Shown: piece after piece, positions 1-7,600 of the stretch
Position numbering within the stretch: the first letter of the stretch is position 1
Layout of the letters: every line of letters begins with the position of its first letter
From: Bacteroides sp.
GTDB taxonomy: Bacteria > Bacteroidota > Bacteroidia > Bacteroidales > GCA-2748055
Length of the DNA stretch: 13,913 nucleotides
Reading direction: 5' to 3'
NCBI GenBank assembly: GCA_011048475.1
Contig: DSDZ01000198.1
Span: 1-13,913 of the forward strand
Translations under genes and position numbers: made by a program
The notes under the pieces: generated by a model
The model's database searches: none
What the model was told of the DNA's origin: nothing
What the model saw: the letters and a program-made list of their open reading frames with translations, nothing else

Positions 1-779
1 ACCGCGCAAACGGCGCTCTTTCTTGCTTTCGCTGCATTTACGATCCTGACTGCATCCTCGGAGATCCGGATTCTTTCGGAGTCCATCTTATGCTTGGTCA
101 GGTCCTCCACATCCACCGTCCTGAAATTTCCGAGACCCACATGCAGCGTAATGTAGGCAAACTCTATCCCCTTAATTTCCAGTCTTTTGAGCAGTTCGCG
201 GCTGAAATGCATCCCTGCGGTGGGAGCCGCCACGGCACCCTCGTGCTTTGCATATACGGTCTGGTAACGTTCCCTGTCCTCCGGTTCCACCTTCCGGTCA
301 ATGAATTTGGGCAGGGGGGTTTCACCCAGTTCAAACAGCGTTTTTTTAAATTCGTCGTAATCACCGTCATACAGGAACCTAAGGGTCCTTCCCCGGGAGG
401 TCGTGTTGTCGATCACCTCTGCCACCAGCACATCATTTTCCCCGAAGTAAAGTTTGTTCCCGATCCTGATCTTCCTTGCCGGATCCACCAGTACATCCCA
501 GAGCCGCTGCTCCCGGTTCAGCTCCCTCAGAAGGAACACTTCAATCTCGGCACCTGTTTTTTCCTTGTTTCCGTAAAGCCGGGCCGGGAATACCTTGGTG
601 TCGTTAAACACCATCACATCCTTGTCCCCGAAATAGTCGATGATTTCCTTGAAGGTTTTATGCTCAATCTCCCGGTTATCGCGATGTAGTACCATGAGCC
701 TTGATTCATCGCGATTCTGGGCAGGAAATTTGGCAACGAGTTCCTGTGGCAGATTAAATTTGTACTGGGATAACTTCAT
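1..779 (-). CDS. queA: S-adenosylmethionine:tRNA ribosyltransferase-isomerase QueA (partial, 3' end off the left edge)
   Basis: QueA transfers and isomerises the ribosyl group of S-adenosylmethionine onto preQ1 at position 34 of certain tRNAs, giving epoxyqueuosine; it acts in the cytoplasm. Translating the minus strand from the ATG at 779-777 gives an unbroken frame of 259 codons to the window edge. It begins MKLSQYKFNLPQELVAKFPA and contains family signatures: VFNDTKVFPARL near residue 57, GAVAAPTAGMHF in the middle, and ITLHVGLGNFRTVDVED followed by HKMDSE towards the visible end. Family members are usually about 350 residues, so roughly the last 90 are missing here. The start fits the family N-terminus. 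The gene lies 60 bp downstream of truB in the same direction and is probably co-transcribed with it. Identification is by motif recognition and is very secure. Confidence 0.95.
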   Translation of the reverse strand, partial: MKLSQYKFNLPQELVAKFPAQNRDESRLMVLHRDNREIEHKTFKEIIDYFGDKDVMVFNDTKVFPARLYGNKEKTGAEIEVFLLRELNREQRLWDVLVDPARKIRIGNKLYFGENDVLVAEVIDNTTSRGRTLRFLYDGDYDEFKKTLFELGETPLPKFIDRKVEPEDRERYQTVYAKHEGAVAAPTAGMHFSRELLKRLEIKGIEFAYITLHVGLGNFRTVDVEDLTKHKMDSERIRISEDAVRIVNAAKARKSAVCA

Positions 780-839
780 TGAGTATAATGGGGTTTTTGC
801 CCAATTGGAGCATCGTTATACGTAAAGAACACAAATTTG

Positions 840-1541
840 TTACAAAAGTTTCAATTTTTTTGAAAAGTTCTCCAAAGAAGTGGCCTCGTTTACGTGATAG
901 GATCCGATCCGGGTTCTCCGGAGCCGGGTGAGATGTGCTCCCGATCCCAGTGCGGCACCCAGATCCCTGGCAAGGGCACGGATATAGGTGCCTTTGCTGC
1001 ATATCACTTTGATTGACAGAACGGGCGGATGATAAGAAAGGAGCTCCAGGTGGTGGATCTGCACCGGCTGTCTTTTCAGTTCCACTGGTTTCCCTTTTCT
1101 GGCCATCTCATACGCTCTTTTGCCTGCCACGTTTTTGGCGGAAAAGACAGGCGGAAGTTGTTCCATGTCACCGGTGAAGCGTTTAAGTACCTGCCCAACC
1201 ATGGGCAGGGTGATGTGTTCCCAGGGATGCAGAGCATCAATTTCTGTCTCAAGGTCAAAGGAAGGTGTGGTGGCCCCCAGCCTCATCGCTGCCTCATATT
1301 CCTTTTCAAGTTCCTGGAACCGGGTGATCTGCCTGGTGGCCTTTCCCGTGCAGACGATCACCAGGCCGGTGGCCAGCGGATCCAGAGTTCCGGCATGTCC
1401 CACCTTGATCTTTTTGATCCCCAGGTGGTGCTTCAGCGATTGCCGGATCTTGTTCACAACATCGAAGGAGGTCCACTCCAGCGGTTTATCGATGAGCAGG
1501 ACGGCTCCTTCCAGATATGTTTCAGCAAGATGATATTCCAT
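840..1541 (-). CDS. truB: tRNA pseudouridine(55) synthase TruB
   Basis: TruB converts uridine 55 in the T-loop of tRNAs to pseudouridine. The 233-residue product has the family N-terminal motif LLIDKPLEWTSFDVVNKIR (residues 15-33). It also has the catalytic motif VGHAGTLDPLATGLV (residues 47-61), in which D54 is the expected nucleophile, and GKATRQITRFQELEKEY just after. SKGTYIRALARDLG towards the C-terminus is the usual late TruB motif. The protein is shorter than the E. coli enzyme (314 residues) and ends soon after the catalytic domain, so it carries at most a short version of the C-terminal RNA-binding region; this length is, from memory, normal in Bacteroidota. The start is 4 bp from the uppP stop, suggesting tight co-transcription with it. 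Function is secure. Confidence 0.96.
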   Translation of the reverse strand: MEYHLAETYLEGAVLLIDKPLEWTSFDVVNKIRQSLKHHLGIKKIKVGHAGTLDPLATGLVIVCTGKATRQITRFQELEKEYEAAMRLGATTPSFDLETEIDALHPWEHITLPMVGQVLKRFTGDMEQLPPVFSAKNVAGKRAYEMARKGKPVELKRQPVQIHHLELLSYHPPVLSIKVICSKGTYIRALARDLGAALGSGAHLTRLRRTRIGSYHVNEATSLENFSKKLKLL

Positions 1542-1545
1542 TCAA

Positions 1546-2331
1546 TCAGGCAAATATGATAGCCAAAATGCCGATGATCCCACAATAGAGCGCAAACCAG
1601 TGCAGATTCCCTTTCTTCACCAGGGAGATCATCCAGCGACAGGCCAGAAACCCTGACAGGTAGGCAGCCACGAAACCGGTGATCAGCGAAATAACCGGGA
1701 CCGAGGCCGATCCGGCAGGGGCATCCATGGTCAGCAGATCCGTTCCGGCCGCCCCGATGATGGGCAGCAGGACCATCAGGAAGGAAAATTTGGCCACCTC
1801 GCCACGCTCGTTTTTCAGGAGCAGTCCCGTCGAAATGGTGGCCCCTGACCTGGAGATCCCCGGAATCACGGCGATGGCCTGGGCGATTCCCATGATGAAA
1901 GCATCTGCATAGGGGATCTTTTTCAAACCGGATCTGACCAGCTGTGTGGATAACAGCAACAGGGCGGTCACCAGCAGGGCGATTCCCACCAGCAGCAGGT
2001 TCCCCGAAAACAACGATTCAACCTCGTCCCTGAAAAATATTCCCACGATCAGGACCGGGATCATGGAGAGGAGTATCTTCATCAGGTACCGGGTAGGTTC
2101 ATTCAGGCGGAATGCAAGTACACCCCGTGCCAGCTCCCTGACCTCTCCGAAAAAAACGGTAATTGTGCTCAGCACGGTGGCAAAATGAACCAGTACGGTA
2201 AAGGTCAGATCCTCCTTCACCTCCGTGTTGAGGAGGACTTTCCCCAGCTCGAGGTGACCGCTGCTGCTGACGGGCAAAAATTCTGTGAGCCCCTGGACAA
2301 TGCCAAGGATGAGTGCTTCAATCCAGGTCAT
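1546..2331 (-). CDS. uppP: undecaprenyl-diphosphate phosphatase UppP (BacA family)
   Basis: This integral membrane enzyme removes a phosphate from undecaprenyl diphosphate so the lipid carrier can be reused for peptidoglycan and surface polysaccharide synthesis; overproduction of family members gives bacitracin resistance. The 261-residue product is almost wholly hydrophobic helices. It shows both family signatures: QGLTEFLPVSSSGHL (residues 13-27) with the conserved glutamate E17, and PGISRSGAT (residues 157-165) with the conserved arginine R161. The N-terminus MTWIEALILGIVQGLTEF is typical, so the start is well supported. It sits 18 bp after the DUF3098 gene and 4 bp before truB, inside the envelope and tRNA-modification block. 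Nothing looks damaged. Confidence 0.96.
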   Translation of the reverse strand: MTWIEALILGIVQGLTEFLPVSSSGHLELGKVLLNTEVKEDLTFTVLVHFATVLSTITVFFGEVRELARGVLAFRLNEPTRYLMKILLSMIPVLIVGIFFRDEVESLFSGNLLLVGIALLVTALLLLSTQLVRSGLKKIPYADAFIMGIAQAIAVIPGISRSGATISTGLLLKNERGEVAKFSFLMVLLPIIGAAGTDLLTMDAPAGSASVPVISLITGFVAAYLSGFLACRWMISLVKKGNLHWFALYCGIIGILAIIFA

Positions 2332-2349
2332 GTATAATTCGGCGGGAAA

Positions 2350-2607
2350 TTATTGTTCGTTGCCCTTCCGGGGTTTTTTCATGATGGCCCAGATTTCAAA
2401 AATGAAACCTGCAAGAACAACGATCGGGGCCAGAGTGATGCGGCGGAAACTGAATAACTCCTCCCCGTTGAATAGGGTGGGATCCTCCGATTTGCCTCCG
2501 ATCATCAGAATGAACCCGATCACGATGATCACAAATCCGATCACCAGCAGGAGGTAATTTTCCTTTCTCAAAGCGAAATCCGCTTTCTCGTCTTTCTTCT
2601 TGCTCAT
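2350..2607 (-). CDS. small DUF3098-type membrane protein between ftsX and uppP
   Basis: This 85-residue protein has a charged N-terminal tail (about residues 1-15, rich in K, D and E) and two hydrophobic segments, near residues 17-40 (LLLVIGFVIIVIGFILMIGG) and 58-79. A short polar stretch between them contains SEDPTLFNGEELFSFRRITL, and the C-terminus is basic. The two-helix layout, the FNGEELFSFRRI-type connector and the position directly after ftsX match what I recall of the DUF3098 family of Bacteroidota. Its function is not known to me. It is separated by 9 bp from ftsX upstream and 18 bp from uppP downstream, so it is almost certainly co-expressed with them, which suggests a role at the inner membrane in division or wall synthesis; that is only inference. 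Confidence 0.85.
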   Translation of the reverse strand: MSKKKDEKADFALRKENYLLLVIGFVIIVIGFILMIGGKSEDPTLFNGEELFSFRRITLAPIVVLAGFIFEIWAIMKKPRKGNEQ

Positions 2608-2616
2608 GGCGGGCGA

Positions 2617-3495
2617 TTAATAGTACAATTTGTCTGTTTTGATATTCAAATACTTGTTCACTGCAAAAAAGGTGGAAATCCAGCTGATCAGCACACCCGT
2701 GAGGATCACGGCCAGGGATAAGAGCGCCAGCAGGTCATAATCCCGCAGCGAGAACATTCCCTCAAATTCGTTCTGGAGCAGGTATATCAGTCCGAAGATA
2801 AGGGCAAGGGCCACCAGGCTTCCGGTGAGTCCGGTGGCGGCACTCCTGAAGAGGAAGGGCCGCCGGATGAAGCCCCGGGTGGCACCTACAAGCTGCATGG
2901 TGTTGATTATAAATCTCTTGGAGTATATGGACAAACGGATCGTATTGTTGATCAGGGTGACCGAGATCAGGGTCAGCAGCACTGAGAATCCGAGGATCAC
3001 CAGCGAGATCTGCCTGATGTTCTCATTGACGGCGTACAGGAGCGATTTTTTATAATAGACCTCTTCGATGGAGTCGTACTGCATCAGGTCCTTTTCGATA
3101 TTTGCCACCGAATCGGGATTGGCATAGGGAGCGTGCAGCCTGACCCTGATGGAAGGGGGAAGCGGATTGTATCCCAGGAAACGGACGAAATCCTCCCCGA
3201 GCATCTGTTCGGTCTCCAGGGCGGCATCCTCTTTGGTGATGTAGTCGGTGGACAGGATATAAGGCCTGGCGTCCAGGATCTTCTGCAGCTGGTAGATATC
3301 CGCCTCCTTCACATTGTCCTTCAGGATCACATTGAAACCAATGTTCTCCATGACCTGCCTGCGGATGTTCCGCCCGTTGATCAGCAACAGACCGACAATG
3401 CCCAGCAGCAGGAGGACAAGTGAGATGCTGATGATCGAGGTGATGTAAGAACTGCGGATCCTGCGGGTGTATGTCCTTGTTTCCTTCTTTGACAT
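2617..3495 (-). CDS. ftsX: cell division protein FtsX (ABC-transporter-like permease)
   Basis: FtsX is the membrane partner of the ATPase FtsE; the pair controls peptidoglycan hydrolases at the septum rather than transporting a solute. The 292-residue product has the expected layout: a cytoplasmic basic tail, a first membrane helix near residues 17-40, a periplasmic domain from about 45 to 160, then three helices near 162-184, 215-241 and 253-276. The segment MQLVGATRGFIRRPFL (residues 200-215), between helices two and three, is the conserved FtsX/permease signature. ftsE is not in the window. The gene starts 33 bp after ilvE on the same strand and heads a tight cluster with DUF3098 and uppP. 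I see no strong promoter in the 33-bp gap, so it may be read from the ilvE promoter. Confidence 0.94.
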   Translation of the reverse strand: MSKKETRTYTRRIRSSYITSIISISLVLLLLGIVGLLLINGRNIRRQVMENIGFNVILKDNVKEADIYQLQKILDARPYILSTDYITKEDAALETEQMLGEDFVRFLGYNPLPPSIRVRLHAPYANPDSVANIEKDLMQYDSIEEVYYKKSLLYAVNENIRQISLVILGFSVLLTLISVTLINNTIRLSIYSKRFIINTMQLVGATRGFIRRPFLFRSAATGLTGSLVALALIFGLIYLLQNEFEGMFSLRDYDLLALLSLAVILTGVLISWISTFFAVNKYLNIKTDKLYY

Positions 3496-3528
3496 CTCAT
3501 CTGGAAATAGATGGGGCTAAGATAGGAA

Positions 3529-4545
3529 TTATTGCAGGATTTTGACCCAGCCGAATGTATCTTCGAGATCGCCGTTCTGGATCCCGGTCAGGGTTTCATA
3601 CAGACGGGTTGTCACCGGACCCGGATTTACTCCGTCGCCGAAAGTATATACCCTGTCCGTCTCCTCATCCACCACCTTCCCGATGGGACTGATCACCGCG
3701 GCGGTGCCGCATGCTCCGGCCTCGTCGAACTGTGCAAGCTCCTCTACTGGGACGGGGCGTTTTTCCACCTTCATCCCGAAGCTTTCGGCCAGCACCTGGA
3801 GGCTGTTGTTGGTGATGGAGGGAAGGATGGAATGAGAGTCCGGGGTAATATAGGTGTTGTCTTTTATCGCGAAGAAGTTGGCCGGGCCGCATTCATCAAT
3901 GTATTTCTTTTCCCTGGCATCCAGGTACATGGCGGTGGCAAATCCTTTTTCGTGTGCCGCTGCCACCGAGCTCATGCTGGCTGCATAGTTGCCGCCCACC
4001 TTCAGGTGGCCGGTCCCCAGGGGCGCCGCCCTGTCATGTTTCCTGCAGATCACCATGCTCACTGGCTTGAAGCCTTCTTTGAAATAAGGCCCGACAGGCA
4101 TTACGAAGACCAGGAACGTATATTCCTTCGCAGGACGCACACCCACCTCGGGTCCCGTTCCGATGAGCAACGGCCGGACGTACAGGGTGGCCCCTGTGCC
4201 GTAGGGGGGAATGTAATTCCGGTTAAGCAGCACCACTTTTTCCACGGCTTCCAGGAACAGTTCTTCGGGAACTTCGGCAAGCAGGATGCCCCGGGCCGAG
4301 TTGATCATGCGCCGGGCATTGTCCCAGGGACGGAAAAGCCTGATGCGGTCGTCTGCCCCGCGATAGGCCTTCAGTCCCTCGAAGGATTCCTGTCCGTAAT
4401 GCAGACAGGTGGCCCCGATATGGATGGATAGATGGTCATCCGGGGAGACTTCCAGATCACTCCACTTCCCGTCACGGTATACACATCTGACATGATAATC
4501 GGTTTTCCTTACGGCAAACCCGAGGTTCTTCCAGTCAAGGTCCAT
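3529..4545 (-). CDS. ilvE: branched-chain amino acid aminotransferase (class IV PLP enzyme)
   Basis: The enzyme interconverts leucine, isoleucine and valine with their 2-oxo acids, using 2-oxoglutarate/glutamate and pyridoxal phosphate. The 338-residue length and sequence match the longer BCAT type (close to eukaryotic BCATs) rather than the shorter E. coli type. Signatures include GQESFEGLKAYRG (residues 51-63), the PLP-lysine motif GHLKVGGNYAASM (residues 179-191) with K182 expected to form the Schiff base, and IDECGPANFF (residues 216-225). The late GACGTAAVISPIGKV segment is also typical of the fold. The start MDLDWKNLGF fits the family and lies about 25 nt downstream of the predicted transcription start of a well-matched promoter. 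ftsX follows after 33 bp. Substrate preference within branched-chain amino acids cannot be read from sequence alone. Confidence 0.95.
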   Translation of the reverse strand: MDLDWKNLGFAVRKTDYHVRCVYRDGKWSDLEVSPDDHLSIHIGATCLHYGQESFEGLKAYRGADDRIRLFRPWDNARRMINSARGILLAEVPEELFLEAVEKVVLLNRNYIPPYGTGATLYVRPLLIGTGPEVGVRPAKEYTFLVFVMPVGPYFKEGFKPVSMVICRKHDRAAPLGTGHLKVGGNYAASMSSVAAAHEKGFATAMYLDAREKKYIDECGPANFFAIKDNTYITPDSHSILPSITNNSLQVLAESFGMKVEKRPVPVEELAQFDEAGACGTAAVISPIGKVVDEETDRVYTFGDGVNPGPVTTRLYETLTGIQNGDLEDTFGWVKILQ

Positions 4546-4573
4546 AGCAATGCATATTCGTTGAATAAGTAGT

Positions 4574-4604
4574 CAAAAGTAATGATTACCCCTGTGAGCG
4601 CCAA
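4574..4604 (-). promoter_or_regulatory. predicted Bacteroidota-type promoter of ilvE
   Basis: On the minus strand the segment 4581-4574 reads TACTTTTG, an exact match to the Bacteroidota -7 consensus TAnnTTTG. A TTG at 4604-4602 lies 20 bp upstream, where the -33 element (TTTG/TTG) is expected. This places the transcription start near 4570 and gives a leader of about 25 nt before the ilvE ATG. It lies between the stop of the cyclase gene (4639) and ilvE, so ilvE and the downstream division genes can be transcribed independently of the cyclase gene. The prediction rests on consensus matching only. Confidence 0.6.
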
Positions 4605-4638
4605 TTATGCACAGATGTTTTATAAGGATGTTTTAGGT

Positions 4639-7600
4639 TCAACCTTCCCTTTCCAGCTTTGCCATCTGTTCTGCCGCGGGGATCTCCCTGAGCCGCTGTC
4701 CGGCCAGGGTAAAGAAGCAGAAACCGGAAAGCAACTCCAGCTGCTCCTTCGTGAATTCCTCCCAGGTGACCTGTCTGCCCGATTCGGTGGCTTCCCGGTA
4801 GAGGTCATTGATCAGCTTCCTGTAATCGGGTCGTCCCACATATTCCATCCTGGCGTCAATCAATATCATCTCCAGTTTGTTATGCGGATCAAAGGGTGCC
4901 TTGGTGGAAAGGATCAGGTTGCAGATCTGGTCGATCTGGGTTTCTGAATATTTATAGAGGGGAAGGATTTCCCTGCTGATGACGGAAGAGCGGTTCTCAA
5001 AATTGGTGTAAGATTGCGTGAGACCGGTGAACACCATGAGTGCCGCGGTCCTGACCAGCAACCGTTCTTCCTGGTCCAGCTCCTCGGAGCGGCAGAGGAG
5101 GAAGGACTGGTCATATACCCTGCGGGCATATTCCGGTGTGTGGAAATGAAGTGATTCGGGAAATTCAGCCAGGATCTGATCAAACACCCTTTCCTCCAGG
5201 TCCCCCAGCCTGAGAAGCTGAAGCTTGACATAAAATCTTTTATTCGGGATCCCCTTCAAATCCACCGACAGCTCGGGCCGGAGCCCCGTCACAAAGTACA
5301 TATCGATGTTTCCCTTGTATTTTACCGGCAGTTTCCCGCGGTATTCACAGATAAAGTAGTCCTTCACCAGTTCGTAGGTAATGCCGGAAATATTCACTTT
5401 TCCGGGCATGCCGCTGGATTCCATACGGGATGCGGTATTGACCGTATCCCCCCAGATATCATAGGATACCTTTTTATGGCCGATCACCCCGGCGATCACC
5501 GGTCCGGTGTGAATCCCGATGCGGAGGTCCCAGATCCTGGCCCTGGTGGATTTCAGCTGCTGCATATACGTTTGCATTTCAAGGGCGGCAAGGACCACTT
5601 CCACCGGGTTGGTGCTGTTCTTTTCGGGGATCCCTCCCGCGGCCATATAAGCATCACCGATGGTCTTGATCTTTTCGATGTTGTATTTATCCACCACGGA
5701 GTCGAAATGGAAGAAGAACTTATCCAGCTCGTCAATGAGCAATTCCGGGTTCATTTCCTCCGCGATCCTCGTAAAGCCTTGTATATCAGAAAACAAAACC
5801 GTAGCCCTGTCATACTTGTCCCACCTGCCCCTGCCTTTCGATTGCTGCTCCGTGACCGTGTCAGGTTGGCGGCCGGTTTCAGTAAAGGCAGATCCCTCCT
5901 TTTCGGAGCCGGTCTCCCACGGCCTGGTATAGACAGGTGCCGAGACACCCGGGGCAGCCCGCTGGTAACTCAGCAACCTCCATTTGCGGAGGAGGAACAA
6001 ACCGAAAAGGCACAGAAGCACATAGATCACATATGCATACCAGGTCTGGTAAAACGGGGCTCTGACGGTAAAATGAAGGGCCACCGGCTCGGAGATGTTC
6101 CCGAATAGATCCTTCGATTGCGCCAGGAACCTGTATTGCCCGTGATGCAGGTTCCTCAGTGAAATATCCCTCCTGCCGTTCCACGCGCTCCATTCTTTGT
6201 GACCCGGATGGAGCCTGTACCTGAAAAGCGGATCCGGATAACTCTGGTGCTCCAGTCCGGCCAGGTGGATTTCCAATTCATTGCTGCTGTGTGAAAGCAC
6301 CATATCTCCCGGTCCCTGTCTTCCTTTGGAGGATCCGGTGAATTCCATGTCCACCAGACCGGTGTCATCGCTCCAGATCCTGTCAATCCTTACAGATACC
6401 TCTTCCTGATGATGTCCGATTTCCCGGAGGTCAAAAAGCGCGATCCTGTCTTTCCCCGTGAGATAAACCACGCTGTCCTTCATATGGAGGCCAACGATTT
6501 CTCCCAGTTGCTGAAGGACGGGGAATACCATCTCCATCTCTGATGATTCCCTGATGTTTCTGATATTCAGAATGCGGGAGCGATACCTGCTCTCGTTCTG
6601 CACCACCAGGTACTGGCCGGGGCCGATGGGGAAAAGTATATCAGCCGTGGAAAGGATTCCCGCGGCCGGATCTTCAGGAGCCGGTTTGAAAACCCGGCTT
6701 TCCCCGTCATAGGCATACAACCGGCTGTTCCCCTGCAGATAAAGTTTCCCCTCCAGCGCGATCAGCCGGTAGGGCATCTCCTCCGGTTGAACTGGAAGGG
6801 ATATGGTGCTTTCCGGATCGTCCGAAAGCATGTATACTTTTTCCGCGCAGAGAAAGAAGATCCCCTCCTCAAACCGGACAAAAGAATGGGCGGAAATCAG
6901 AGAAGGATCGATCTGCCGGATATCCCATTTGTTCTCCCGAAGCCTGTAAAGTTCGATTCCCCTGTCACCGGCGGCAACGAAAGCATCTTCGTCCAGGGAG
7001 ATGAGCCCGGTGAAGGCGCCCTGATCCAGGCATTCAGCATGGCCGTCACCGATGCAGGTCAGGTTCCTTGCACCGCCGGCAATCAGCAGATTGCCGCATG
7101 ATGCCAGCAGATGGACGGATTCCCCGGCCCCCGGATGAAGGTCCTGCACATTCCACAGGTTACCGTTATCTGCATCCTGCTCAATCGTGAACACTCCCCG
7201 GCTTGTGCCCAGGGCAAATCCCTTGTCCGTCATGACAACAGCCTGGATGATGCCTGTTTCGGCCGTGTTCAATTGCAGGGAGGCGGCGGGGGAGGGATAG
7301 GTGATCTTGTGAAGGGAACGGGAAGCGAGGATCCAGATCTCATTGTCCCCATCAGCGTAAATCTGCTGAATATCCTGCTCTGGGAGACCCCCTTTGTTTT
7401 CGAAAAGGGTGATCATATGGCCCCGGTTGTCAAAGATCCCGATGCCGTGTTCCCTGGTGGAGACCAGCACAAGCCTGTCGTTGATCTGTTCCAGAAAGGT
7501 GATCCCCTCCAGGAAGGGGAGGTGGTCCGTTACGGGCGGGGCTTTCTGATCCGTACTGAGCAGACGAAGCGTTCCGTTCGGGCTTAGAGCCAGCAACCCG

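Noticed and set aside
90..689. A 199-codon plus-strand frame near the left edge
   Set aside because: It is antisense to queA, which translates cleanly from 779 to the edge with family motifs.
801..840. Small palindromes CCAATTGG (801-808) and ACAAATTTGT (831-840) between truB and queA
   Set aside because: They are short, A/T-rich and without a T-tract or a matching promoter element on the minus strand, so they support neither a terminator nor an operator call.
3532..4431. A 299-codon open frame on the plus strand
   Set aside because: It is antisense to ilvE, whose PLP-lysine and other motifs are intact. The product shows no domain and has the composition of a shadow frame.
5476..6108. A 210-codon plus-strand frame
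   Set aside because: It is antisense to the cyclase domain and linker of the large sensor gene, with no motif of its own.
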